64,000 nt of DNA from Paenibacillus vini (GTDB lineage Bacteria; Bacillota; Bacilli; Paenibacillales; Paenibacillaceae), in the NCBI RefSeq assembly GCF_018403325.1, contig NZ_BOSL01000015.1, positions 62,001 through 126,000 of the forward strand. The letters run 5' to 3'. A program made the position numbers and the translations under genes. Of this stretch, positions 28,794 to 36,928 are shown piece by piece (the first letter of the stretch is position 1; each line of letters begins with the position of its first letter). A model generated the notes under the pieces. The model saw nothing but the letters and a program-made list of their open reading frames with translations, made no database searches and was not told the DNA's origin.

Positions 28794-29891
28794 TTAGCGC
28801 GTTACGCCGCCGGAATAACCGTTTCTGTTGATCCCGGAACCATGCGTACCACCGTTAATTCCATTAGGTGTTGTCGGAGCATAGCCGTTCGGTCCGGTCA
28901 TCGTGCCGGCACGCGATGGAAACACTCGTTGAATCGTGTTCTCGAAATCGGCGATGAAGCCGTGAAGGGTGGCTCCGCCGCGGGACTGTGTCGCATAATT
29001 GCCGACCTGGGTCACGAAGTCAGAGTTTCCGGAAACATACACGTTGCGGATATGAGGGGCCGTCTTTTTAACGATATTAGAGACCTCATCCTTCACTTTT
29101 TGCGGAACATTGTCAGTCACTCTTCCCGCTTCAGTACCGTTCCCGAGGCCATGGAAGGTTCCCGTTCCTCTTGTTCCCATGGTCCCCGTACCGGTTCCCA
29201 TGTATCCTGTACCTGTCCCCATTCCTGTCACATTGCGGTTTCCGTTCGTGCCGTAGGTGTTGTTCGTCCCGTTCATCCCACTCATCCCATTAAAACCAAG
29301 ACCATTATTATCCAATCCGATACGTGTTCCCCGGCCCGTCATAAGGCCGCTGCCGTTGCCGCCGCGAGTTACGTCAAACAAGCTGCCGGCTGTTCCGGAA
29401 CGCCCCGTTAAACCGCGGGCCAATCCGTTGTCTCCTGCGCCGCGGGTTCCATAATCCGCGCCATAGGGGCCTCCGTAATTGGTGGTTCCCCGGTTACCGT
29501 CGATCGCTGTTCCCATCCCTGTCGACTTCCCAGATATTCGGGAGCCGGCCCCGTTATTCTTTCCGTGAAGCGTCAAGGCTACATATGCATCCTTGTCAGT
29601 CACGACGACATGGGCGGTTTGAACATCGCGCAATCCAGCCACTTTATTGCTCAAGGCAGGGCTGTACTTCAGCGATGTAATCCGCTCCGTTCGTCCGTTG
29701 CCGGCACTGCGCGAGAACAGACGATTTCCTTCGGGAAGCGAATTCACGTCGTAATTCCGTCCATCATGGTTCCGTAAGCTTTGCGTCCGAACTTTGTTGT
29801 TGTCCGTACGGGTTCCGCAGGCCGTAATTCCGACCATCCCGGTGATAAGAGCGGCGGACAATGATAATTGGATCATCTTTTTCATACGCAT
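28794..29891 (-). CDS. YhcN/YlaJ-type sporulation lipoprotein with Gly/Thr/Asn-rich insert
   Basis: A lipoprotein (signal ending ITAC, Cys25) of the YhcN/YlaJ family, which in Bacillus is located at the forespore inner membrane or spore. Family-like segments lie at both ends: RITSLKYSPALSNKVAGL, TAHVVVTDKDAYVAL and, after about residue 255, VPQKVKDEVSNIVKKTAP and IRNVYVSGNSDFV. Between them is a low-complexity region of about 140 residues rich in Gly, Thr, Asn and Arg with MGTGTG-type repeats. The C-terminus is also Gly/Asn-rich. No partner gene is adjacent. Confidence 0.85.
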   Translation of the reverse strand: MRMKKMIQLSLSAALITGMVGITACGTRTDNNKVRTQSLRNHDGRNYDVNSLPEGNRLFSRSAGNGRTERITSLKYSPALSNKVAGLRDVQTAHVVVTDKDAYVALTLHGKNNGAGSRISGKSTGMGTAIDGNRGTTNYGGPYGADYGTRGAGDNGLARGLTGRSGTAGSLFDVTRGGNGSGLMTGRGTRIGLDNNGLGFNGMSGMNGTNNTYGTNGNRNVTGMGTGTGYMGTGTGTMGTRGTGTFHGLGNGTEAGRVTDNVPQKVKDEVSNIVKKTAPHIRNVYVSGNSDFVTQVGNYATQSRGGATLHGFIADFENTIQRVFPSRAGTMTGPNGYAPTTPNGINGGTHGSGINRNGYSGGVTR

Positions 29892-30080
29892 CGAATGAAC
29901 ATTCCCCTTCCATAGCTATAATGACTGCAGCTATAGAATGGCCCTTGCGCAGATTCGGTATCCTGAAAAGTTTTGACAACCCGCCATTCTTCCGCTCGCT
30001 CTCCAACTATACGTAAATTTTTCGCAAACCCGCCGCAAAATAGAAGGCATCCATGCGCTTTCCATTTACGGCTTGTTTCC

Positions 30081-30284
30081 TCACACTACTCGAATGTAAG
30101 CGACGACGGAGGTTAGAATAGATACGGTTTTGCTGCCTTCGGAACCATCAACACCGCCCGTGTTTACTTTAATAAAGGTCTTGTCAGATGAAACAAGGGT
30201 GCCGGTGATCGTATCAACCGAAGTCGTTACCTGTACATTCTGCCCAATTAATGTAGCAACTCTGCTGGCATAGGTGTTATTCAT
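30081..30284 (-). CDS. Small Sm-like (DUF2642-type) protein, 67 aa
   Basis: A small all-beta protein that resembles the DUF2642 group found in Bacillales spore proteins. The sequence IGQNVQVTTSVDTITGTLVS suggests one SH3/Sm-like barrel, ending SVVAYIRVV. Its ATG overlaps the stop of the upstream 137-aa gene by four bases. The same pattern recurs in the C-terminal part of that neighbour, so the two are related. Function unknown; a structural spore role is a guess from family context. Confidence 0.7.
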   Translation of the reverse strand: MNNTYASRVATLIGQNVQVTTSVDTITGTLVSSDKTFIKVNTGGVDGSEGSKTVSILTSVVAYIRVV

Positions 30285-30694
30285 TTCGCTTCTCCCTCCG
30301 GTCCTTCAGATTCGATGGCCAGCGTATTGGCGAAATTAACAATAACGGTAATGTTCTCGTCTTCTGTCAATACCGCATACCAGTTGCCAACTTCCGTAAT
30401 TACGCCTTTAATCGTCCCCACCGTCGTCGTTATCAGTACCTGGTTATTAAGATTGCTGCGAGCGATTGCCGCAAATGGCGAAGAGTCTATCCCTCCTAAA
30501 ATTTCAAGAACCGTATTGATCTTGCCGCTGATGGAAGCAGACGGGATAGTTGCATCCGATTTGAATAATTCGGTAAGCAAATCCACTAACTCTTTTGAAT
30601 CGGAGCCTTCCCCTAGCAAACGAGCCAGCGGACCTGGCCGCAAAGCTTTTTCAATCAGATTTACCAATTCTTCCAAGTTTGATTGGGTAGCCAT
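30281..30694 (-). CDS. Two-part protein: helical N-terminus plus Sm-like C-terminus, 137 aa
   Basis: The first ~75 residues are helical (NLEELVNLIEKALRPGPLARLL and a second helix pair), and the last ~55 form a beta domain, LNNQVLITTTVGTIKGVITEV then WYAVLTEDENITVIVNF, which matches the fold pattern of the downstream 67-residue protein. It has no signal peptide. The SD GGAGG precedes the ATG. It is first in a two-gene operon with ATGA overlap. I do not know a function. Confidence 0.72.
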   Translation of the reverse strand: MATQSNLEELVNLIEKALRPGPLARLLGEGSDSKELVDLLTELFKSDATIPSASISGKINTVLEILGGIDSSPFAAIARSNLNNQVLITTTVGTIKGVITEVGNWYAVLTEDENITVIVNFANTLAIESEGPEGEAK

Positions 30695-30840
30695 CTTCTC
30701 AAAACCTCCATTTCAGATTCGTGTAGCTCTATTAAGAGCTTTTACACTTTCATATATATACAGAGAATTCGAATACGGAAACTAGCAGGTGCGGAATAAG
30801 TGAAAACTGTGCCGGAGTCTATCATCGGCCACTTATTTTC

Positions 30841-30892
30841 AAAAAAAAAGGCTATCCCCGAAGGCCATGCTTCACACCTTTCGGGAAAGCCT
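30841..30892 (-). terminator. Strong terminator after the 163-aa gene
   Basis: On the minus strand AGGCTTTCCCGAAAGG and CCTTCGGGGATAGCCT form a long stem with mismatches and are followed by nine T (30849-30841). Confidence 0.9.
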
Positions 30893-30911
30893 CTTCTTCC
30901 AAATCCTAAAA

Positions 30912-31403
30912 TCAGCGCGACTGATTTTTCAGCATGGCTTGCAAGGAAGCTAGAAATGAACTTCCGTTCAAGTTAAAAGAACCTGCAAGGTTCTGAACAA
31001 CTGCGCTAGCTTCTTCATAAAACGGACGGATCATGGAAAGGGCCGCAGCAGGATCGACATTCGGATCCCTGATCAGGGATTGAATATGACTCAATTGTTT
31101 CATCAAGTCACTCAAGATTTGTTCATTCAAGCCGGAAGAAGGAGCAGTCCCTCCTCCGTTGGCCGTCTCGGCAAAGACGGAACGCAATTCGGATTGAGTT
31201 TCTTCATCTAAATCAAGAGCTGCGATTTGTTGTTTGTACTGATCGAGGGTTTCCTGATCGGCACCGCCTTCTCGAAGTGATTCCGTGTTGGATTGCATCT
31301 CGCCCAATTTGCGGAAAATTATGCCCAGCGGATGATTTTCATCCATTACCTGTCCTTGAAGCAATGTCATAATTTGCTGCAATCTGACTTCTAAATCACT
31401 CAT
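30912..31403 (-). CDS. Hypothetical helical protein, 163 aa, probable spore gene
   Basis: A soluble, mostly helical protein (MSDLEVRLQQIMTLLQGQ, then Glu/Gln-rich helices and an ending FLASLQAMLKNQSR) with no membrane segment or signal. The start at 31403 is set by GGGAGGG seven to eight bases upstream; the frame is open further but without an SD. A sigma-K-type -10 lies about 27 bases upstream, which suggests late mother-cell expression. No family is recognised. It stands alone before the sugar locus. Confidence 0.7.
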   Translation of the reverse strand: MSDLEVRLQQIMTLLQGQVMDENHPLGIIFRKLGEMQSNTESLREGGADQETLDQYKQQIAALDLDEETQSELRSVFAETANGGGTAPSSGLNEQILSDLMKQLSHIQSLIRDPNVDPAAALSMIRPFYEEASAVVQNLAGSFNLNGSSFLASLQAMLKNQSR

Positions 31404-31429
31404 TGGGTATTCCCTCCCTTCTCGCTGAT

Positions 31430-31454
31430 ATATTATGCAGAAAACTCGGCCGTG
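31430..31454 (-). promoter_or_regulatory. Sigma-K-type promoter candidate
   Basis: On the minus strand CATAATATA (31438-31430) matches the sigma-K -10 consensus CATANNNTA at every fixed position, and an AC dinucleotide (near 31454) lies 14 bp upstream, close to the usual -35 distance. The start codon follows at 31403. Confidence 0.5.
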
Positions 31455-31594
31455 ATTGGATGAATACATATTTTTTGAAATTACTAATTCTATAGTTTTT
31501 TGCCAGTTTCAAGTCTATCCCCCGAGCCATATGATGCCTATGAACAAATAACTAACTTCATTGATTCGAACAAAAAGGAGAGGGGGATGATGAA

Positions 31595-32710
31595 ATGAGG
31601 CTCGACAATCTGGGACTGGACCCGGACTTCTGGAGAGGGAAAAAGGTGTTTCTCACGGGGCATACGGGATTTAAAGGTACCTGGATTAGCCTTTGGCTCC
31701 ATGCGATGGGCGCCTCGGTCACGGGTTATTCCCTGCGTCCAGCCACTCAGCCTAGCATTTATGAGATTTGCCGTATGAATGAAATTGTTTCTTCCTATAT
31801 TCACGATATTCGCGATTACAACTCATTAGCGGACGCTTTGCTAAAGACAGAACCCGATATCGTGATCCATATGGCCGCCCAGCCCCTTGTCCGGGAATCC
31901 TATGCCGAACCGGCCGCAACGTTTGAGATCAACATGATGGGCACGGTTCATTTATTGGAAGCGGTCAGGCAAGCCGTTCAAAACGGCTCTTCGATCTCGG
32001 CGGTTGTCAATGTCACCTCCGATAAGTGTTACGACAATCAGGAGTGGACTTGGGGATACCGGGAAATCGACCCCCTCGGAGGAAGCGACCCCTACTCCGG
32101 CAGCAAAGCCGGATCGGAGATCATCACGAACAGTTACCGGAGAGCCTTCTTTAATCCTCTTGATTCCGGCGCCTTAAAGGTACCCATAGCAACGGCCAGA
32201 GCCGGCAATGTCATCGGTGGAGGAGACTGGAGCAAAGACCGCCTGGTCCCCGACAGTATCCGCGCAATCCGAAACAAGAAACCGATTGTGATCAGATATC
32301 CTGAAGCCATCCGGCCTTGGCAGCATGTGCTGGAGCCTTTGTACGGTTACCTGTTGCTGGCTCAAAAAATGACAGACTCCGGCGCGGCCTTGTCCCGGGG
32401 GTGGAATTTCGGACCCGATTATGAAAATGCAGTCTCCGTGCAGCGGTTGGTGAATCTGTTGTGCAAAGAATGGGGAGATGGAGCTTCCTTTATTGCGGAT
32501 CCAATTACCGACCATCCCCATGAGGCTCATTACCTGAGCTTGGATAGCTCCCTGGCCAGACAAACTTTGGGCTGGAAACCTCAATGGAACCTCGATGTGA
32601 CCTTGTCCCGAACCATCGAATGGTACAAAGCCTACCTGCAGAAACAGGATATGAGAGAGTTTAGCTTACGGCAGATCAACGCTTATATGGGAGGAGGGCA
32701 GACGGGATGA
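31595..32710 (+). CDS. rfbG: CDP-glucose 4,6-dehydratase
   Basis: Converts CDP-glucose to CDP-4-keto-6-deoxyglucose. An extended SDR with the NAD loop TGHTGFKGTW (21-30), the characteristic VTSDKCYDNQEW stretch (catalytic region), PYSGSKAGSE (Tyr near 167, Lys near 171) and NVIGGGDWSKDRLVPD, all diagnostic for RfbG. Length 371. Its stop overlaps the next gene (ATGA). The partner cytidylyltransferase RfbF is not here but at 53635 on the other strand. First gene of a five-gene plus-strand operon. Confidence 0.95.
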   Translation: MRLDNLGLDPDFWRGKKVFLTGHTGFKGTWISLWLHAMGASVTGYSLRPATQPSIYEICRMNEIVSSYIHDIRDYNSLADALLKTEPDIVIHMAAQPLVRESYAEPAATFEINMMGTVHLLEAVRQAVQNGSSISAVVNVTSDKCYDNQEWTWGYREIDPLGGSDPYSGSKAGSEIITNSYRRAFFNPLDSGALKVPIATARAGNVIGGGDWSKDRLVPDSIRAIRNKKPIVIRYPEAIRPWQHVLEPLYGYLLLAQKMTDSGAALSRGWNFGPDYENAVSVQRLVNLLCKEWGDGASFIADPITDHPHEAHYLSLDSSLARQTLGWKPQWNLDVTLSRTIEWYKAYLQKQDMREFSLRQINAYMGGGQTG

Positions 32711-33261
32711 TCATCACTCCGTGCAGACTGCAGGGGGCTTATGAAATAACTCTCCTTCCTAATAACGATCACCGCGGCCATTTTACGCGTATCTATGATC
32801 AACAGATATTCAAAGATCATGGACTAGACTGGGACTGGGTACAGGAGAACCGGTCTTTTTCCCCAAAAAAAGGGACGTTACGGGGGATGCATTTGCAGCA
32901 CGGGCCTTACGCAGAAACGAAGCTCATTCGGGTATGCAGAGGGGCGATCTACGATGTATTCGTCGACCTAAGACCGGGATCCCCCACCTATGGCCACTGG
33001 GACTCCATTCTGCTGACGGAAGAAAACAACAAAATGATTTATATCGGAAAAGGTTTTGCACATGGCTTCTGCACGCTGGAAGAAGATTGCGAGATCATAT
33101 ACAAGGTGGATCGTCCTTACGCCCCGCAGCATGAAGGCGGTGTTATCTGGAATGACGAAAGCCTGCGTATTACCTGGCCCATTCTAAAACCGGTCATTTC
33201 GGACAAAGATTCACGTCTTCCTACGCTCGAAGAGTTTAGACGCCGGCAGGCGCAAAAGTAA
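32707..33261 (+). CDS. rfbC: RmlC-type 3,5-epimerase of a nucleotide-linked 4-keto sugar
   Basis: A cupin-fold sugar epimerase of 184 residues. The active-site His lies in LRGMHLQHGP (about 58-67), and YGHWDSILLTEENNK and KGFAHGFCTLEED are family hallmarks. By family it is dTDP-4-dehydrorhamnose 3,5-epimerase, but directly coupled to rfbG it more likely works on the CDP-4-keto-6-deoxyglucose made there; CDP-linked epimerases of this fold are known. The gene overlaps rfbG by four bases. Confidence 0.88.
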   Translation: MIITPCRLQGAYEITLLPNNDHRGHFTRIYDQQIFKDHGLDWDWVQENRSFSPKKGTLRGMHLQHGPYAETKLIRVCRGAIYDVFVDLRPGSPTYGHWDSILLTEENNKMIYIGKGFAHGFCTLEEDCEIIYKVDRPYAPQHEGGVIWNDESLRITWPILKPVISDKDSRLPTLEEFRRRQAQK

Positions 33262-33274
33262 AGGAGAGATTCTA

Positions 33275-34042
33275 ATGAAGCCATTAGTAAGTATTTTAAT
33301 TCCGACCTATAACCGTCCGGATTTTTTCGAACAGGCTCTGAGGAGCGCCATGGTCCAAACCTACCCGAACATTGAAGTCATTGTCAGCGACAATAGCACC
33401 AATAAGCTCACGGAACAAGTCGTCTCACGCTACCAGGCCACACCGCGGGGATCCGTCATCCGCTATTACCATAATCCGGACAATATCGGTCCTATCGCTA
33501 ACCAGCAAAGATGCCTCAATCTCGCCAAAGGGGAATTTATCAACTATCTGAACGACGATGACTTGTTCCATCCCCGAAAGATTGAAAAAATGATGTACTA
33601 TTTCTTGACGCGTCCGGACGTTGTACTCGTTACCTCCCAAAGAAGAGTTATCGATGCGAAAGGCAACCGCGTCTATGTACCGCCTCTCGGGACATTCAAA
33701 CAGCTCTACCCCCGGGATACGATCGTGGGCGGCAGAAAGTTGACAAGGCTTATGCTGTCCACTCAGACCAATTATATTGGAGAGCCTACGACAGCCCTGT
33801 TCCGGAGACGGGCTCTTACCGAACCCTTCGGCGTTTTGGGTGGCAAACAGGTATTCTTTGCCGTGGATATGGCGTCCTGGTTCAATCTGATGACCCATGG
33901 CAATGCCGTTTATATGGTGCAGCCTCTAAGCTACCTGCGCTTCCATTCCGATCAACTATCCCAAAATGAATACGCCCTAAAAGTCGCCAAGATGGATTAT
34001 AAAGTTTTTGAAAGATTCGCCCAGATGCACGGCTATAAATAA
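33275..34042 (+). CDS. Family 2 glycosyltransferase
   Basis: A GT-A fold glycosyltransferase of 255 residues: VSILIPTYNRPDFFEQAL at the N-terminus, VSDNST, the metal-binding acidic motif LNDDDLFHP (about 87-95), and a C-terminal region EYALKVAKMDYKVFERF. No membrane segment. It presumably adds the sugar made by the surrounding operon or builds its acceptor; specificity cannot be read. It follows rfbC by 13 bases with an AAGGAGAG SD. Confidence 0.9.
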   Translation: MKPLVSILIPTYNRPDFFEQALRSAMVQTYPNIEVIVSDNSTNKLTEQVVSRYQATPRGSVIRYYHNPDNIGPIANQQRCLNLAKGEFINYLNDDDLFHPRKIEKMMYYFLTRPDVVLVTSQRRVIDAKGNRVYVPPLGTFKQLYPRDTIVGGRKLTRLMLSTQTNYIGEPTTALFRRRALTEPFGVLGGKQVFFAVDMASWFNLMTHGNAVYMVQPLSYLRFHSDQLSQNEYALKVAKMDYKVFERFAQMHGYK

Positions 34043-34067
34043 TTAAGGATAGAAAGGATCGTTCAAC

Positions 34068-34745
34068 ATGAGTGAAATATTGCGAACCTTCAAACACCCC
34101 CCCGCAGGCGACCTTTCTTCCCACTGTATCCCGATTATTGCAAGAGGCGTCGTTCGCGGCAGGTTACGGCCGATAACGATGGATACCGTCCGCAATGAAG
34201 CCGAGATCAAGCTGATTGCCGAATGGAGGGAAGCCTCCTCCGCCTGGTTCACGACCCAGTTCCCCGCCTCTGAAGAAGGGACCCGGCAATGGATCGAACA
34301 GCAGGTACTGGGTGCGGACGACCGGATTTTATTTTTTGTGGAAGATGAGGAAGGTGCACCTGTGGGACAGGTAGGCCTACTCCATTACGATGAGATTACT
34401 AAGCAATGCGAATACGATAATCTTCTTCGCGGACGTAAGGGGAAATTCGGAAATATTATGAGTTACGCCCTGATTACGCTCGGCATTTGGTCGATCGAAG
34501 TGCTGGACGTCCAGGTCGGCTATATCCGTGTCGTTGCGGACAACTACCGGGCGATCCGCATCTATCAAAGCCTAGGAGCTGAAGAAGTAGAACGAAGCCC
34601 TCTGGTGAAATTGGAAGAGAACGGCGTGACGCGCTGGCTTCCCGCTCCTGCGGAGGGGAACGCTGAGCCTGAGCGCGAGCTGGTCACGATGAGAATCCGG
34701 CGGGAATCGTTTTTGGAAATATTGAGGTCCAATCATGCGAAATGA
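34068..34745 (+). CDS. GNAT-family N-acetyltransferase, sugar-modifying by context
   Basis: A 225-residue acetyltransferase of the RimJ/RimL-like GNAT type. RGRLRPITMDTV starts the fold; VGQVGLLHYD and a degenerate acetyl-CoA loop (RKGKFGNIMSYALI) follow, then the VVADNYRAIRIYQSLGA segment typical of GNATs. Its position between a glycosyltransferase and a sugar aminotransferase suggests it acetylates the amino sugar (as PseH does in another pathway). The stop overlaps the next gene by four bases. Confidence 0.82.
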   Translation: MSEILRTFKHPPAGDLSSHCIPIIARGVVRGRLRPITMDTVRNEAEIKLIAEWREASSAWFTTQFPASEEGTRQWIEQQVLGADDRILFFVEDEEGAPVGQVGLLHYDEITKQCEYDNLLRGRKGKFGNIMSYALITLGIWSIEVLDVQVGYIRVVADNYRAIRIYQSLGAEEVERSPLVKLEENGVTRWLPAPAEGNAEPERELVTMRIRRESFLEILRSNHAK

Positions 34746-35887
34746 AAGGCGGGACGGACATGAAAGTCAGACTCTTTAAACCTTCCGTCGGCAAAGATGA
34801 GCTTGAGAGCATTCAGGACTCGTTCAACAGTGCATGGCTTGGGTTGGGGCCGAAGGTTACGGAATTCGAACGGCAATGGAGCGGCTACATCGGTTCGAAA
34901 GAATCGGTTGGGGTCAATTCCTGCACGGCAGCGCTCCATCTAGCATTATCCGCCTACCGGTTCCCGGAAGGTAAAAAAGTGCTGGTTCCGGCCTTGACGT
35001 TTGCCGCGACGGCTATGGCTGTGCTGTACAATCGGCTGATCCCGGTCTTCGTCGATATCGATGAAAGGACCTTAGGAATCAGTCTCGAGGATCTGGAACG
35101 AAAGGTTGACAAGGACTGTGTCGCCGTGATGCCCGTTCACTTCGGAGGTCATCCGGTGCCGATGGACGATCTGGTCGCATGGGCTAAATCACGTAACCTT
35201 AAAGTCATTGAAGATTGCGCCCATACGGCCGGCGGCAAGTATAAAGGCAAGGCACTGGGAACATGGGGGGACATCGGATGCTTTAGTTTTGAAGAAAAAA
35301 AATGCATGACTACCGGAGACGGGGGCATGATCTCCTCCGACGATGTTGAACTGCTGAAGCCGCTTCGGCAGTCCCGGTGGATCGGCATCAATAAAGACAC
35401 TTGGGCAAGGTATGAGGAAATCGTCTCGGGTAATCCGGACACAAACAGCTGGTATTACGAAATTTCCAATATCGGTTATAAGTATAATATGAACGACCTG
35501 ATGGCTTCGATCGGTCTCGTTCAATTGCAAAAGCTTGACGGTATGAATCTCCGCAGGGAACAAATTATAGGGAGATACCTGGAATGCCTTGAAAAACTGG
35601 ACTATATTCAACCTGCGATGCCTTATCATTTGCAGTCTTCTTCTTATTGGGCATTTATCGTGAGGGTGCAAAACAGAGAAAAATTCATCGCTCATATGCA
35701 GGAACACAGCGTAGCCATCGGTGTTCATTATATGCCGCTTCCTATGCAGCCGTTGTTCCTACAATACGCTTCAGCGACTCCAAATGCTTCCTCTATATGG
35801 GGAGAATTAGTCACCCTGCCGTTATACCCCGATTTAACGGATAAAGAAATGGAGTATGTTCAGACAATCATTACTTCTTATCAATGA
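34742..35887 (+). CDS. DegT/DnrJ/EryC1/StrS-family sugar aminotransferase
   Basis: A PLP enzyme that turns a nucleotide-linked keto sugar into an amino sugar. The N-terminal substrate region KVRLFKPSV, NSCTAALHLAL, the cofactor region EDCAHTAGGKY and the PLP-lysine stretch FSFEEKKCMTTGDGGM (Lys near 188) are visible. Length is 381 from the ATG that overlaps the GNAT gene (ATGA) or 375 from the ATG at 34760. With RfbG upstream, the likely substrate is CDP-4-keto-6-deoxyhexose, giving a 4-amino sugar. It ends the operon at a 15-bp perfect hairpin. Confidence 0.92.
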   Translation: MKGGTDMKVRLFKPSVGKDELESIQDSFNSAWLGLGPKVTEFERQWSGYIGSKESVGVNSCTAALHLALSAYRFPEGKKVLVPALTFAATAMAVLYNRLIPVFVDIDERTLGISLEDLERKVDKDCVAVMPVHFGGHPVPMDDLVAWAKSRNLKVIEDCAHTAGGKYKGKALGTWGDIGCFSFEEKKCMTTGDGGMISSDDVELLKPLRQSRWIGINKDTWARYEEIVSGNPDTNSWYYEISNIGYKYNMNDLMASIGLVQLQKLDGMNLRREQIIGRYLECLEKLDYIQPAMPYHLQSSSYWAFIVRVQNREKFIAHMQEHSVAIGVHYMPLPMQPLFLQYASATPNASSIWGELVTLPLYPDLTDKEMEYVQTIITSYQ

Positions 35888-35892
35888 TGAAA

Positions 35893-35931
35893 AAGTCCAG
35901 AAAAGGGCTGACCAATCCCTTTTCTGGACTT
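35893..35931. terminator. Perfect 15-bp hairpin ending the CDP-sugar operon
   Basis: AAGTCCAGAAAAGGG (35893-35907) pairs perfectly with CCCTTTTCTGGACTT (35917-35931), nine-base loop. The following plus-strand bases TAAATAAAAT are not a T run, so termination relies on the stem or is inefficient. Confidence 0.7.
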
Positions 35932-36011
35932 AAATAAAATATAGGCAACTGTCACATACAAATATCAAACTACATATGATTATATAAATCAGGAACTGGA
36001 GGTCAACCTTG

Positions 36012-36326
36012 ATGAGCATGCCAACCATACCGGAGGAGAATTTCAGACCGACGTTTAGCGAAGCGGTCATTGATTTATTCGAATCCATTGCATTGGAAGA
36101 AATAGCGTTATCGCATTTGATAAATGCGGAAGCCGAAAAAGTACAGGCTTTTGTCGGAAAAAGATTGGATTTTCCCACAAGACCCACAAATGGACAAATT
36201 GTAAAATTGAATCAGTCGGTTACCAAATTAATGGATACCATTGTAATGAAAGAATGGCTCTTATTAAAAAAACTTGAAAACGTGATGGAATTATCTGAAG
36301 AAATTGAACACGAATTCGAGGAATAA
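36012..36326 (+). CDS. Small helical protein, 'IALEE' family member 1
   Basis: A 104-residue protein with the core IALEEIALSHLINAEAEK (about 26-43) and a second helix LNQSVTKLMDTIVMKEWL followed by an acidic tail. The same core recurs in the minus-strand genes at 36929 and 40420, so it belongs to a small family of this locus. Such short proteins occur in Bacillales spore-related regions, but their role is unknown to me. The SD GGAGG is nine bases before the ATG; a TTG directly in front is an alternative. The next gene starts three bases after its stop. Confidence 0.78.
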   Translation: MSMPTIPEENFRPTFSEAVIDLFESIALEEIALSHLINAEAEKVQAFVGKRLDFPTRPTNGQIVKLNQSVTKLMDTIVMKEWLLLKKLENVMELSEEIEHEFEE

Positions 36327-36329
36327 GTC

Positions 36330-36902
36330 ATGTCTAGAACTATGGACAGTCCTCACCAAATCCAAGATATTTGCTTAAGAGGGTTAGAAGCCATTTCTCA
36401 AACGGAAATTGCAATCGATCGGTTATTGAGGTCCTTATGTTTACAATACATGGCTTTCAACAATACTCATGTGAATATTTGTTCGGATGAAAAATTGAAA
36501 GACTATACCAAATGTTATCTGGCAAGGATCGTTAAATCCATCTTAAGAGTCCAGAATATTCTTGTGAGGAAATCATATGTATATTACAGGGAATTGATAG
36601 ATAGAGACGTTAAAGAGAAAGTAATAATGAATCACCAAGCGATTTCTGAATCCTTGTCTCGAGACATATTTGCCAAAGCGCTGATAACTCCTCCTTGCAG
36701 ACAAGAACATTGGCACAGACTTTATATTTTACTTCGGAGAGCCACAAACTACCAAGCCAGGAAAATATCATTACTCACTTCCATATCAAGCATCCAATCC
36801 CATTCCCCGGCACCGCCTTACTTTGCTGATCAGACGGTTACGAATGTGCCCGCACTGCAAAGTTTGGAATACTTAATGAATCAGCAAAAAACAGCAGAAT
36901 AA
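36330..36902 (+). CDS. Hypothetical helical protein, 190 aa
   Basis: No family recognised. It is basic and helical, with a segment EAISQTEIAIDRLLRSL (about 20-36) that follows the same spacing of residues as the IALEE core of the gene before it, so it may be a divergent, longer relative. Cysteines occur at about 15, 37 and 51. No membrane segment or signal peptide. It is coupled to the preceding gene (three-base gap) and its stop codon lies inside a terminator stem. Confidence 0.68.
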   Translation: MSRTMDSPHQIQDICLRGLEAISQTEIAIDRLLRSLCLQYMAFNNTHVNICSDEKLKDYTKCYLARIVKSILRVQNILVRKSYVYYRELIDRDVKEKVIMNHQAISESLSRDIFAKALITPPCRQEHWHRLYILLRRATNYQARKISLLTSISSIQSHSPAPPYFADQTVTNVPALQSLEYLMNQQKTAE

Positions 36903-36918
36903 ATCTGCTGTTTTTTTT
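36890..36918 (+). terminator. Terminator overlapping the stop codon
   Basis: AACAGCAGA (36890-36898) pairs with TCTGCTGTT (36904-36912) and is followed by T to 36918. The stop TAA lies in the loop. Confidence 0.88.
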
Positions 36919-36928
36919 GGTTTCTTCT

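Noticed and set aside
31470-31594. Sigma-K -10 (CATATGATG) before rfbG
   Set aside because: Only eight of nine positions fit and no -35 at the right distance is evident; several AT-rich gaps here show similar partial matches.
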